A stretch of 64,000 bases of DNA from Karalla daura (taxonomy: Eukaryota > Chordata > Actinopteri > Chaetodontiformes > Leiognathidae). The translations under genes and the position numbers were made by a program. Below, one piece after another: positions 1 to 13,120 of the stretch. Location of the stretch: NCBI GenBank assembly GCA_029224185.1, contig CM055199.1, positions 15,824,267 to 15,888,266 on the forward strand. Direction: 5' to 3'. The stretch's first letter is position 1. Every line of letters begins with the position of its first letter. The notes beneath the pieces were generated by a model, which did no database searches, had not been told where the DNA came from, and was given only the letters and a program-made list of their open reading frames with translations.

Positions 1-1600
1 CGAACGTGATGCTTCCTGTTCGCACCGAGTGTGAGATCGGAAATCTTTGTTTCCGTCTCGCATTAGTGCTTTTGAACCTGATTCTTAGGAAGAAAAAAAG
101 GAGACTTCAAAGAGGAAAAATGGCACAAGATTTTTTTTGTCTTGTTTTTCTTACCCATAATTGACCCTGGGAGGAGCTAACTACAAATACAAACCAAAGT
201 GTGACTTTAATCCGCTAACTTCTACTCGCTTTCGTGGCTGTGTTTGACATGAACGTGCAGAGCTCAGACTCACGCCACAGAGAAAAAAACAAGCACAAAG
301 ACGTGCTACCTTTGCACCCGCTTATTGCCCCTTTTTCCCCTCCCTTCAAAAAAAAAAAGAACAAGCAAAACCAGTCTCTCCATCTCTCCACCAGTGCAGG
401 AGAAGCCCATTACTATGTTCATCTTCTCAACGTTTGACAGGTGGAAGTAGAACTTTGGGGTTTATGTTTTAATTATAAAGAATTCCAGATGTGGAGGAGG
501 GCTCATAAATTAGAAGCAGAGCTACTCAAATGTCTTTTTTCAAAGGGACCAAGCGGGTCAGCATCTGCTTCTCATTGTAGCCAATGTTATTAAGGGCCCT
601 GACTACAGAAAGGCCCGAGTCCCCCGTCTGGCCCCACAATAATTGACACTATTAAATGTGCCTAAACAGATTTAGAGCGTCCAGAAAAGTTACATTTGTC
701 TTGCAGAATGACTCTAATCATCTATTTTAGATTGAAGGGACCTCGAGAGGAGGAACCAACCACCTAATCTGGTACATGACAGAGAGGGAGCCAGAGAAGA
801 GAGCAGGCAAAGCAGAAAGTGGGGAAAGCTGAAAAAAATGCACAAATACAAACAAATTAGGCCAGAATGGCTCTGCATAGGAATGTCAGGGAGGGTGGGA
901 GAGAACCGTGGAGAGGAGGAGAGAGGTCTGAACTGTATTACCACACTCCAGACTGTGCTGCTCAGGCTGAAGCGGGTTGAGCTGAATGCACACGGATGGC
1001 TTTACAAAAGCACCAGTCATGAAAGACCATCTGCTCCACTCCTCTGGTGATCTTTTAAACCCACATTAATGCAGTTTTTTCTCCTCTTGGAATGATGTGA
1101 TGCACTGAGCGATTCTCTCTGTTCTCCGGGGCTCGTTTCTGTCTGTTGGCCAGTGTTAAAGACTGGAGGTAGTTAACAAGGTATGAGTGTGATTTCAAAC
1201 AGGCAAGTTTGATGCCCTTCTCCAGCAAAGACAGAGGGAGGTCCTACACACACTGATTGCGTGTATGAAGTGCACGGTTATGGTCGTATAGGAGCTTAAT
1301 GTTGTCTGGTGTGTTTCTTGACAGTTGCAGGGCCCCTAAAAAGGATAACAGAGTGACAACTCCTTCATCCAAAAAGTGGAGCCAGATCAGCAGAAGTAAA
1401 GTGGGGCAGGAACTCTCAGGGGTGTGATTGAAAGGGTGAGAAGTTAATTTGGCAGCTTTTCCTCCTCGCTTTGCTAATGTTTCCTCTCAGGGCTAAACAC
1501 CCTCCGCACCCCCTCCGCCACCTCACCTCTCCAAACTCTCTAACCCCCAGACACCCCACTACCCCACCACCCACTCACCCAACTTCCACTTCCAGACCCT
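1..1600. other. Far 5' flank, no gene seen
   Basis: Unique noncoding sequence. All open frames are short, lack splice logic and have skewed composition. The only part that stands out is a homeodomain-word-rich block at 540-690, listed separately. The interval 1490-1600 is C-rich. Confidence 0.5.
540..690. promoter_or_regulatory. Enhancer-like candidate block
   Basis: Low-repeat sequence containing a cattgta SOX-like word, ttattaag, and a compact cacaataattgacactatt segment (635-653) that combines a homeodomain core with TTGACA, a MEIS/PBX-like word. No repeat explains it. The call rests only on motif density. Confidence 0.25.
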
Positions 1601-1756
1601 CAGAAGCATAGATATACACACACACACACAAATTCAGCTGCCACCCTACCTATGCCATGGTTCGCCCCTTCAAACATCCACACGCTTTGTTTCCATTTCT
1701 CACTACCCCTCCTCTTCTTGGTTTTACCTCTATCCTCTCACCATAAGCCCCCCCCA

Positions 1757-1796
<40 letters not shown>

Positions 1797-3068
1797 CTCG
1801 TGAAAAAGCACCCTCCATCCCAGCAGTGCACGGTGACCCGAGACGAAACCTTTTCTCCCCAGGAAACATCCTGCTCTGAAACACTTTGGCTCAAGTGTGT
1901 TTTCTCCTGGGACGTGGAGAGAGGGACGGGTGGAGGGAGGGGTGGCGATGGGGGGGGTGGGATGTCTGAGGTGATGGCGGTGTGGTACTTGAGCTAAATG
2001 GAGACCATGTTGGTGTATCTTCACGGCCTGTCAATCAGAAGTCTGCTGATGTGTAGGGGCGCTCTGCTACAGCTCAGGAGAGGATGAAGGGTCATGTGGG
2101 GCAGCTGCAGAGGTGGTGGTGGTGGGTAATGGGGTTGGTGTGTACATAAACGTGTGTGTGTGTGTGTCCATGTGTGTGTGTGCATGTGGTGTGTGTGCTG
2201 CGCAGGAGAGAACCACATGGTGTCCTTGCTCTCCTCACTCACCACATGCAGGATCACTCCCATCAACAGGAGAGTGTTGTAGGGGAGGGGAGTGTTACTG
2301 GTTACAGAGAGGAAGGGGGTGGGAGTGTGTGTGTGTGGGTGGGGGGGGTGAGGGAGAGAGGCCATGTTTCAATTAGAAATGCATCTTATTTCCTCCATAT
2401 TGGCTTTGGAAAGAAGTTGTTTTTTTTCACATCACATTGCAGAGTGAAACCTTTGTTTATCTTCACTGACGTGGCCGAATTCTTCATTGAATCAGCAGTG
2501 TTATGAAACCGGTGTTCAGACCGATGTGGTAATGTTCATTTTCAGACACCTGTTTTCTTTTCCACCTTGCACATAAAAAAGCTGAGTGGAAACTTGAAAG
2601 AGCAGCAGAAACACAACAGAGAAATCCGAACAGCAGCTGAACAGATATTTCAAACACACCTCGGTTTTCCCCTTGCTTAAAATCTTTTATGGGAACTCAT
2701 GCATATTAGTATAGTTTCTATTATTCAGTCTATTAAGTTGCAATTATACTCCATGTTTACTGGACCAATCCATGATTACTCTAAGAAATAGAATTTATTT
2801 GTGAAAGAATACATAAATGTTTTTAGAGAGTTTTTATCCACAGTGACGCCTTATCAAATCAAGATGTAAATACACACATACTTTTACCCAAACAGTCAGA
2901 AGGAAAGGAGAAAATAAAGACGTTCAGTTTTGCATCAGTGGTCTGAGAACAAGAGTTCATGTGTAAAAAAAACGTCAAACTTCCTCTCTTGGTTGAAGCC
3001 AAAATTTATCTCAGAACATGAAGAAGATAACGTTTAAGACAAATATCTTTGCCAGACTATGTGTGTGT

Positions 3069-3116
<48 letters not shown>

Positions 3117-4375
3117 AGTGTGTGTGCAGTGGGTAGATGACGATATATTAAAGTAATAAATGTTCTGTGTAATGAACATGCTCATGGCATCTATGAATCA
3201 TGCGAAACATAAGACTTCACACTTGGAGATATCTCTGCGGCGACTAGATAATGCCTTCATCAAGGTCAACAGCACCATTACTTTTCCGTGGAAAATTGAA
3301 TTTGACATCAAATATTTTGATTTATATGTGAAATATTTAACCATGTGAAGACAGCAGTCGAGCTTTTAACACTGAGACACAATGCCCCCCTAGCAAGGGC
3401 CTGTAGCGGCTGGGTGGGGCTGTATTATTGGGTTCCAATAGGACTGACATCACCTTGTAGCTGTAACTCATTTCTCTAGACTGGACCCCGTTGCATGTAG
3501 CCAGCACTAATCAAACATACTTGTTGGCTGAGGCGAGTCGCTCGCACATACGGCCATGATCTCAGACATGTACCTATGGCCACACGTGTGCACACTTACG
3601 CACACAATCTCGAGCACCACCAAGCATGATCTCACACACACACACACACACACACACACGTATACGTACGTACGCACACGCTCACAGGCAATGTCCCGTA
3701 AATTTCTAGTCGCCTCCGTGCCCGTAAGTACCATTGGGGTCCCCATTGCGTGAGCAGCTCTTTTTAGCTGTATTATTTCTCGACATTCCCAGACAATGTC
3801 TACGGAGGGGTCGCAGGAATCTGGCCATGATGTAATCAGACATGACACGCTAGCTGCTAATATCAGGGAGATAAAGTGAGGAAGGATGTGGCGGCCATAA
3901 GACAGTGCATACTGCCTGCGCCCATTTCTCCGTACACCTGTATGATTTAATAGCACTGAAGCCACCAGCAGTGTATGTGAGATGCATCGGTGTGCACATG
4001 TCTACCCGTATGTGTGTATGTTCACACATATGTGCACATGTGTTCGCTCCCCCCCACTCCAGGACCGAGGCCGGCCGTGGGTGCCGGATAGCAGCACACG
4101 CGGCTAACACACTGCAGGTTGCAGTGTGAGACAGGCCAGGTCGGCTGGTGACAGTGTGCAGCCCCTCTCCTGCCTCATTTATCTGCTATGGCAGCGGACA
4201 GAATGCAATTTCCTGCGAGGGGGAGGCCGGGGGGACGGAGCGGTGAGGGGGCCGGGGGGGATGCAAAGAACATCAAAGGCCCCTGAAAGCTATCAGGAAC
4301 TTGAGTACTGCCAGCGCTGCGTGCCAACTCGCCAGCGCTAGCTCACCCTGTGGTGCACCCGGACGTCAGCTACGG

Positions 4376-4418
<43 letters not shown>

Positions 4419-4480
4419 ATTCACAGTGTTTGTTAGTACGTTAGCGCATGTGTGTGTGTGTGTGTGTGTGAGTCGGATAA
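1600..4480. repeat. Microsatellite-rich region (CA/GT runs)
   Basis: Main tracts are CA at 1759-1794, interrupted GT at 2152-2204, GT at 3061-3114, CA at 3633-3659, CA at 4379-4417 and GT at 4449-4470. Peptides rich in Thr-His or Val-Cys that read through them are artefacts. Between tracts the sequence is unique with no recognised gene. Confidence 0.85.
4160..4310. promoter_or_regulatory. Enhancer-like candidate block
   Basis: A unique stretch between microsatellites with a ttatctg GATA-like word, a catcaaagg TCF/LEF-like word (4270-4278) and a G-rich centre. It is called only on motif content and absence of repeats. Confidence 0.2.
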
Positions 4481-5944
4481 AAATACCCCTCCATTTAGAG
4501 GCTCAGACACCTTGAGCTGGAGCACTCAGAGCAGCCATTAGGCATGTTGCAGTATGAGGAGAAGGTCACAGTTTATCACCCCTGCCACCCTACCTCTCCA
4601 ACACAAACACCCGGTCGCTCTACTCTCCTCTTCCTCTCTCCCTCCCTCACTCCATGTTGCTATCAGTGAGGTAAGCGGACGGGGCCGAGTGGGGAGGTTC
4701 GATTGGGAACATTTGGTGTTGTGCACGCTCTCGAGTGGAACCTCCAAATGAGAAGCAGCTTGCGGCTGTGTGTTTGTGTGTATTAGCATACATGTGTTTA
4801 GCTTCTGTGCCCATGCTGCCTCTCATGTCTTAATCCCTTCGTCTGCATGCCCAGAGATGACAAGAAAGCATCACGAGCCTCCTGCTTTCAGCCTGTTTCG
4901 ATGTACGTGTTTGCGTGCACTTTGATATGTCTTAATGTACTTTTGTGTATATATGTGAACGTCTCCCTGACATATTGTCTGCGCGGGAGGAGGGATGATA
5001 GGGTTTATGACAGGAAGTAATAAGGCTGCCCCCACTGGATTTCATCTGTTCCTTCCCTACTTGGCCTCCTCCTAACTTCTTTTTTATGTGGCGTTAAACA
5101 GGCCTGCTCTACAGAGCGGAGGAAACGGTCCATCCATGTTGTCACACAGGCCGCACTCATATGTCGCCACCTGATCCATATATGTATAGATCTGAAAAAA
5201 AAGCAACTCTCTATGGAACCCCCTATGTAAAACAAATCACAAAGGCATGAATGACTCTTTATACTTTTACCGTTTTCCTTCCTGCTGTACGTACGGGGTC
5301 CATGTTGATCGTACAGTGCGATAGCAGCTGGCAGCTGGTTAAACAGTCAACAGCGCTGACCTCTGCGCACCCCGAAATGTTTGCATCCATACGACCGTGG
5401 CCGGGCCTCAGACAAACACAACATTCTCCGCATACACCCAGCCATCTGCGTGGAGAAGAGCATTGTACTGGGACCCTATCTGGAGCCTATCGCTAACAGC
5501 GCGGCTGGCATTGCCTATGGAATGCTTTTGTCTCGGTCTGTGCATTACTGTGTGTGGGGGGTCACACCGGTGACCTCCACTCGATGCCTTCCGCTTTCAC
5601 TCAGTCTGCTACATTTGTGCATTTCAGCGCGGGACCACCTTACTTTGTCTTTCAATGCCGGCTCTTGGACGGATGGTTAACCTGGTTACTTGAAAGGCCT
5701 GAGCAGGAGGTCTGGTCAGGGCTGCAGGGGTTGGACACCGGGGGTGGGATATCTTATCACAGACATCAGAAATGCCTTGTCGGCAGCCATTCATTGGGCT
5801 TGGGGAAAATAAACCAAACTGCCCCCACCACCTCCACCCTCCCCCATCCCCCGCTGCCCCAAATGACTGCGTTAGACAGATAACAGCAGACCAAGGGGGT
5901 CCCCTCTCCCTTTTCCCCACCCGTCTATCACTCTTGCTCCCCTG

Positions 5945-5986
<42 letters not shown>

Positions 5987-8570
5987 GCTCCCTGGCTAGT
6001 TTTATTGGAGAGGAAACAGAAAACAGAAAGCCTCAGTGTGGGAAGCCACTTGTTATCTGAGAGTCTTGGGAATCGAGGCCTCAGCAGAGGCTTCACTCAG
6101 CGCACTAATGAAAGCAGGACGATTTGGCCGCTTTCGTTCCCAACATAGTTAGACCCCCATCCCCGTCTCGGTGCAGGTACTCCCTCTGCGTCCGTTTGTC
6201 TTCCCACTCCTGGCTTCCTCCTTCCTCTTCATCTGCTCCACACCTTGACCTCCGATTCCCATTTTTTGGGGAAGGGTGAGCCCAGTAATCCCACAAATTG
6301 CTTTTATTCGGCAAGTCTTCAGGAAGTGCTCATCATTCCAGTGCAACCTATCTGCACTTCTGTCAAATAACTAGAATTTCATTAGATATGAGCTGAACAT
6401 CACATTTGAAAACAAACAGTATTTATGCAAATATGATGAACTTGCTCATAATGAATACATGCAAGAACAGGCCTGACTGTATAGTAGTTGTTTGCCATTA
6501 CAGCTGCTGATGAAAATTTAGGTTTGCTTCCATTCAAACGGATCGTCATATGTTTTGGGCAGAGCCTGTTTGTCAGGCCTACCCCTATAGAAAGCATGAC
6601 GGACAGGTTTTTAAAAGTCACACATGGCCCCTTGAACCGCAGAAAATCCTCCCCATTCAACAGTTCATTAAGGCTGGAAGATTTAAGTTTCCCCAACTAA
6701 ACAATGCAGCAGAGATCCACTAAGTTCACCTTTGTTTGCCACATAACTGAGGTTTACCATCCCCAGGTGAGCGACTGAGAGCTCCTCTCTGTTCTGATTC
6801 CCTCCATGCTGTGCTATGCTCCCAACGGAGCCGAGGCAGGGAGGCAGCAGGGCCATGTGAATGCTGTGTAGTAAGGTAAGACTTGGCCGCCGGGCATCCG
6901 GAGAGAGGGCTCAGCTCCCTTTGTGGTGGATCCCTGACAGGTTGGGGCGAAGCACAGACCAACCCCTCCCATCCACTTTCACCTGTGATATTGTCCCAGG
7001 TGGAGGGGTGGAGGAGGAGACAGAGGGATAGGTGGAGGGGTTGCAGAGGAGGCACTGAGATGTCCCCATAGGGCACGGCTTCTGTGTAGCACGATATCCC
7101 AGTGGGCTTTGCCGGCCTCCAGAGAGAGGTTAAATGAAGCCAGGGCTGTCTGACGGACAAAGGCCGCAGGTCAGCACCCAGCCCTTTGATCCATTCCTGC
7201 CCTCTTCAGACCACAGAGCCAGACCTTTTTGTTTCACCTTGCTTTTCTATCCCTAGGGCTAGCCCCCTTTTTTCCTCTCAATCTGCCCCCGACAATGGAG
7301 TCACTTACAAAGCTCTGAGCGTTGTATGGTCTGCCAGTCACCAGAGGGGAGAGGTTTCAAAGGGAAGGTAGTGGGGCTCAGTGTCTCCCAGGTCCCCAGT
7401 GAGGAGATAGATACTGGCTCTTTCAGTCCCCAGCATTGGGCCACAACCCCACAGCTGCACCCGGCACTTTAGAGGCCTTTTCCAACAAAGGCCCGGAGAG
7501 GGAAGTTCATTTATGGGGGTAAACAGTGGAAAAAAAAGAAGGGCAGGGAACTTCATTGACACATGCTTGACTCCACCTCAGCACCTTACTGTGAGAGGAT
7601 CTGTAATTTTTCACTTTTTTAAAACTTCACTTGGAAGTGTACAGTAATGACAAGCAGACCTAGTGCAAATACACAAAAGTATTTAGAGGGTTGTAACTTT
7701 GCAATTTCGGTGCCAAAAAAACAGCTTGCTGAAATATGACTTTCAGTTTTATGTTTTTTTTTCATTTCTCTCTAATGGTCAAAAAGGGAGAGGAAAGGAT
7801 TTATCTTGGAGCAGCACATGCTCTTCAGCAGATGTAGAGAGACAGAGTAGAGCTAACATGTGTTGAGTTTGTCTCCAGCTTGTTCTCCAGCCAAAACACT
7901 CAGGTGGAGCCCCGCTCAGAGACCACAGTCGTATAAAAGCCCAGAAGTAGCTGACGCCCCCCCACCCCACCCCACCCGACCCCTCCTCCTCTGCTCGTCC
8001 CAGAGCGCCTGAAGACCTTGAAGTGTCAGGACATCGCCGCCTCATCAAAATGGTGAACTTCGGACGTCGGCCGAGCCCCACCAAACACAAAAAAAAATTG
8101 ATGTATATTCAAGAAGAGCCAATATTCCTAGAGAAATTCAACATTCTTGCACAGCATATTTACATTTTTAGCGGCAGTATTTTACTATATCCCAGTCATA
8201 ACAGCTTGACCTTCTTCATCAAACATTGATATGTCAGGTCAAGAGAGATAACAGATACTTGACATCAGCATCTACTGTACTGTAAATCACGAGGTCCGCA
8301 CAGATCCTCAGACAGTATGTGATTTATGAGAAATGAAATCTGGAAACGAAACTGTTTTGACAAAATGACTCTTTGACCCTCTGCGGAGATTGACAGTACC
8401 AAAACAATGGCTGCAGCACATTGGCGAACGATATATTCTCACACAGTCATTTTTGTAATTCGGCTGCAGGTTGCGTTGCATCAATATTTCCATCTCGTGG
8501 TTCATTTTTGGGGGAAATCAACATTTTCTCCCGTCAAAACAGGTATAGGTGTGTGTGACCGTGTGTTTGT
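4480..8570. other. 5' flank, no gene seen
   Basis: Unique sequence with a TC run at 5950-5984 and a C-rich G-quadruplex-type tract (complementary strand) at 7957-7983. The frames in this interval, the longest 144 codons on the minus strand at 6726-7160, show no family resemblance, no consistent codon use and no splice partners. A ctataaaag-like word at 7930-7938 has no evident transcript after it. Confidence 0.45.
5950..5984 (+). repeat. TC microsatellite
   Basis: Seventeen uninterrupted TC units in a pyrimidine-rich stretch. Confidence 0.95.
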
Positions 8571-8579
8571 GTGTGGCGG

Positions 8580-8720
8580 GGGCCCTGAGCGAGGGCCACA
8601 GGGCCAGGAATGTAAAGGCTGCCCCGGGGGCCTCAGTGGTGCTAATGGATTAACAGGCCAGCTTGGCATGCTAATGGAGATTGTCTGTGATGTAATGAGC
8701 TTCTAATTAGGTCACCTCTG
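8580..8720. promoter_or_regulatory. Enhancer-like block with four homeodomain cores
   Basis: ctaatggattaa (8642-8653), ctaatgg (8671-8677), gtaatgag (about 8692-8699) and taattag (8704-8710) lie within 70 bases, followed by aggtcacctctgagcttgacc, which holds nuclear-receptor-like half sites. Spacing this tight without repeat content is typical of developmental enhancers, but this is inference from one sequence. Confidence 0.35.
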
Positions 8721-9736
8721 AGCTTGACCCTCTTGTAACGAGGAGGGCAGAAAGGAGAGGAGGGGCCGGGGCTGGTGATAGCACCCTGACCTGCAGGTGT
8801 GAACCGGCCCGGGCTGTAAACAGGGCTGGACATTCCTGGCATTCTCAGCTCAGCATCCCCTCCCGAAACTCCCCTCCTCCTGCCTGCCAATAACCCTTCT
8901 CTAGCGCTATGGGTGGATACACACACAGAGAAACAATTGGAGCCACATTTCATGCTCCAAGGTGCTTCCCGGTTTGGCTGAAAGAAAAAAAAGTTCCCTT
9001 GAGTTCAGCTATTCTTTGATTGTCGGACGCTATTTTCCTTTATGATATCCCCATCACGGGGGTGTCACAGCATTATGCCTCGACCTGGATTCAAATGCAA
9101 AGGGGATCCGCGGGAGGGGAACTATCTAATTAAATGTGCGAGTTTTGAACCGTTCTGCATTGCTGCCGCGTCTCATCCCTTCCTGACTCTGCTTGCAGGA
9201 CTGTCATTAATCATTCACTTTTCCTCCGCCTCGGTCTCACTCGCTCTGACTTTCTTTTTCTCCGCCTTGGCACAAAGTGGCGCACTGATACCACCCCAAA
9301 GCCCTCTTCCGACAGAACAAAACGCCTCTTTATTTCTGACGGAGAGAATAACACCCAGTGTGCCACCGAGCGAGTCAAGAGGTAGAGAGACCAATCCATC
9401 TGCAGTTATTAGAAGTGCCATGTGAAAGGATTCCAGGACTACTGCCAGCACTTTTATTGCACTATTTATTGGCATTGCATTATTATAAGAGTTGCACGAT
9501 TGGTCTAACCAGGGTTTTACAATGTGCTCTTGAGGATGGTGTTGGATAAAGTGTAAATGAGGAAGGTTTTATGTCATTTTCCTCCTCTTTTTCCACTTGT
9601 TGAATGAAGCTGAATTCACAACTTAGGAGCATCAGGATCTGATTAGTGTGATAGCTGTGTGTGTGGTTTCAGAAAGTGTGAGTTTTCGGTTTGTGCATCC
9701 AAATACTTGCGCACACTGACCACAGGTGGGTAGTAG

Positions 9737-9804
9737 GCATGCATATGCACACACACACACACGCACATGCACATGCACATGCACATGCACATGCACGTGT
9801 GCAT
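9737..9804 (+). repeat. Alternating purine/pyrimidine tract with a GCACAT hexamer array
   Basis: Sixty-eight bases alternate purine and pyrimidine without a break. The inner part at 9763-9796 is 5.7 copies of GCACAT, and the left part is CA repeats with gcatgcatatgc at the edge. Such tracts can adopt Z-DNA under supercoiling. Confidence 0.9.
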
Positions 9805-10449
9805 CAGTTTTAAGGTGACTTTAAAGGAGCTGGTGTCAAGATGAAGCGTTTGTTGTTGCCAGAGGAGCAGATAGGATCAGTGTGGTTTATCAGTGGTGGA
9901 GGGCGGCGACCAGGATGCATGGAGCTGGAGGTGGGGGGGCTCTGATGAATGACCTATAGGAGGTCATCACTCTGTTTGTACTGTAGGAACTTATCTGATG
10001 CTGAGGGCCCTTCCACTCACTTGGTTGGAGCTCGGTTTTTGCCTCTGGGGCGAAAAAGTGTGAGTTGTTGTGCAGGCTTTTCAGAGGAATGATTTATTGA
10101 AACTGAGTGAGTGACGACAAAGTGATGACAACATGTGAAAATCGCGGGACCTTTTGCATGACTCTAGTGAGCCATCAGTGGTTTGATTTCTTCAGCAGCA
10201 CCTTTAAACAGCTTCGTAATCTTGTTAAATGAGGGAGGTTTGAGTGCATTCCAACAATGGAGTGAAACAGAGGCACAGTGGACAGTGCTCCACACATAAA
10301 AAGTTTGCCTCTTTGGATTAAATGGCTCGTCATTCTGTGTAAAAATCAACCAAAGTTCTTTAAAAGAACTTGAACATCAAAACTGCAGCTAATGTGGTGG
10401 AAAGTGTGGGTGCAGTGGACTACGGCTTTTGGTATGATATTCCTCCAAT

Positions 10450-10790
10450 TTCGTTGTCCATTCATCCATTGTCATACCTACTTGTACCTTAATGGTATTG
10501 ATGGTGCCTGATTCCAGCACATATAGAGCACAGGCAGTAAATACAACCTGTTCATTGCAGGATATGGTGCAATCACACTCTCAAACTCACACCTAGAGGA
10601 GCTTTACAGTCTCCAGTCGGTCTAAATATTCATGTATTTGTTTTTGGATTTTGGGAGAAAATTGGAATAGCCGGAGAAAACTCATGCACACATGGAAAGA
10701 ACATGCAAACTCTGCATAGAACGGCCTTGAATCTGAAAGGGATTTGAACAGGGGATCTTTTTGCTATGAGGCAAAAAGATCCACTTTTAC
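10450..10790 (-). mobile_element. Degraded tRNA-headed teleost interspersed repeat, copy A
   Basis: The + strand reads, in diverged form, the complement of a common fish repeat: caaactcacacctagagg, then tttttggattttgggagaaaa, then acatgcaaactctgcatagaa, then gggatttgaacaggg (the tRNA B-box-like word inverted) and gctatgaggcaa. The same order of landmarks recurs seven more times in the window. The family name is not assigned. Confidence 0.65.
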
Positions 10791-11089
10791 CACTTCCTCT
10801 CAATTTTGTTGTACCTGTGGCATTTTCTGTACAATGACAATGAAGGCTTTCCTTTGTGTTCTACCAAAGCTTTCAGACCAATAATTTGTCCTCTGCTTTT
10901 GTAAAATACAACATCTGTGCTCTGTTTGGATTGGTCCCCTGGGGGGCGTGCGGGTGATTTTTTTTTTTTTTACCTACAGAGGCGATTGTTGTGATTTTTT
11001 TTTCTTGACTAGACCTCTGAGGGCAGGGAGGTGCAGAGACAGGAACCCCAAAGTAGTAAGTGGACACTCTCTTTATCAGTCCCTCGTTG

Positions 11090-11180
11090 CCTCTCTTCTT
11101 TTAGTGGCCTAGACTCATTAAGCCGTCTATAAACGGTCCAGTCTTAATGAGGAGGCTTTTATAGGGCTCTCCTTGGGCCT
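11090..11180. promoter_or_regulatory. Inverted homeodomain-site pair (possible enhancer core or cruciform)
   Basis: CTCATTAAG (11114-11122) and CTTAATGAG (11143-11151) form a perfect 9-bp inverted repeat around a 20-base spacer, which itself contains ccgt/acgg in inverted order. Both arms hold a TAAT-type core. Confidence 0.3.
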
Positions 11181-13120
11181 CCGGGGGATAATCAGACTCC
11201 AGTAGGAAGTCGTCTGTCTTGATAGCCTACCCCTTTTCTCAGCGGTGGTCCGGCCAGGCCTTAGTCCCAATCCAGCATACGGTCGCACCTCCCATCAACC
11301 TCCATCTCGGTTTCTTTCTCCCCTTTTCCATCTCTTTCCCCTCTCTCTCTCTCTCTCATTCTCCCCGCGCTGCCCCTGCATGCAGTTATTTCATGACGCG
11401 ATAAAAGTCAGCTGGTGCCCAGTGCGCAGGCCGCTTGTGGGCCTTTTAATTGCCTCCTTCCTCCCCCTCGGCCTAGCCGGCTGCGGCTCTTTTACGAGGC
11501 CCAGGCCCCGGACCCACCGGCTGCTGCCCACCCTTTCAAGGGGTCTTCCTCTTTCTCCCGAGGGATATCTCCCTGTGTCCCGAGGCATTGCGGCTCCAAT
11601 TGTCTCCATTTTCGGATGATACCAATAGAACAGTACAGACATGTGAAGTGCATTTGGTGGCGAGGGTTGTGGACAGATAGAGGGAGTGATAATTGCTGAG
11701 TTGGTTAGAAGTGATGAAGGAGAGTTAGGCCCAAAATAAATTAGGACAAAGATTGCCACTCTTCACCCCAGAGTAATTTGATATTCAAGACTCATAAATT
11801 AAAAACTTTGTGTAAACTTCCACGGATTAGAGACTTCACAGCAAACTAATCACAAGCCTGAAGTGTCCTTTTTGTTTGTGTCAATAAAGCCTGCTTGTGC
11901 AGCCGTACTGGTGGCTCTGGTGCTCACAAGACAGCAGTGTTTACTTAGTTGCTTAAGTAGATAATGAAGATTCATTTTATGTGTTGCTTTTAGTGATTAA
12001 AAGCGCATTCATCAGTACAATGTCAGGCGATACTCGACCGAGGGTGAAAGCCTATCCTCGAACAGATGTTTACCACAGAGGTCAGAGAGCATGCTGTGTT
12101 TACATCAGCGGGTTTAGGACGGACATGTTTAGAATTGGAAATGCTGCTGTAGGCAATGACCTTAATCAAATTACCTTTTTCCTCTCCTCGTCCTTTCCCC
12201 TTCGCTCTGGCGTTGCTCTTAAGAACTCTCTTTTTGTCTTACAAGATTCAAAACAACTGCTGCCTTGCGCCATTGAGTGTATGTCACTTCCTGCCTTAGG
12301 GTGAGTGTGGCCTCTCCACTTCCTCCCTTATTCATTCCAGAGTAGGGCTCTGAAACGCTGCTCCGTCTCAGCGAGCAGAAGGCCTCGGTTCAGCCTTGGG
12401 GCTCTCTTAAAATGCATGCAGTTTGTGATTTGGAGTAAGATATGTAAATCTGGAATGGCCTTTAGTGTGTTTCTGAGAGGAAAGTTACTCAGCAGCTGCT
12501 TTTTGTAACTGTGTCTAAAGTCATTCCTTTTAATTCTTGGCAAGAGATACAAAGAGGGGCTGAGAGGAGAGAAGGGAGAGGCATGGCTTATGGGAAATGG
12601 AATGATAGCTCAGACCAAAACAAATTGTTTCTGGTTTCACTTGGGCCCGACCCTATTATCAGGCTGAGTGTCAGATCAGACAAGTGCTGGAGCAGAGACA
12701 GTCCAGATGGGAGAGAGGCAGGGAAAAGAAGACCACTTGGAGACAGTTTGCACTTGTGTAAGTGGGAAAACTGTTTCGAATTTTAGATGCAGATCTCCCT
12801 CTCTCCCTCCCTCCCTCCCTCCCTCTCTCTCTTACACTCCCTCTCTCTTCCTCTCTCTGTGTTTGCATGTGTATACTGTGGAGGGCCAGTAGGTTGAAGG
12901 TCAGGTCTAAGGCCGCGGTCCTCGCTGGGGGGGAGGCCGCCATTACCTCTGAGTCGCGGACACGAGGGAAAAGTGAAATCCACTCTCAGATCCTAATGAT
13001 GTTTTCTTTTGGAGTGCAAAATCTAAACATGCCTATTGCTCAGTAATGTGACCCAACGTGGGGTCGCAGTCTGGTCACTGCAGGAAAGGCTTGTGTTTCA
13101 ATTACTGGGTTCTTGAAACA

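Larger units (their letters stand above)
9805..13120. other. 5' flank between repeat copies A and B, no gene seen
   Basis: Apart from copy A this is unique sequence, with a TC run at about 11341-11357 and a CCCT-rich tract near 12796-12835. Open frames on both strands at 11.2-11.8 kb overlap one another and are composition-driven. No splice-linked coding pattern was found. Confidence 0.4.

Noticed and set aside
1652..2506. Several open frames with Thr-His or Cys-Val runs
   Set aside because: They are translations of CA/GT microsatellites. The same holds for frames at 20042-20269, 27649-28149, 40630-41046, 41205-41669, 56514-56894 and 58802-59212.
9763..9796. CRISPR-like or satellite array
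   Set aside because: Contiguous 6-base units without spacers; an ordinary short tandem repeat.
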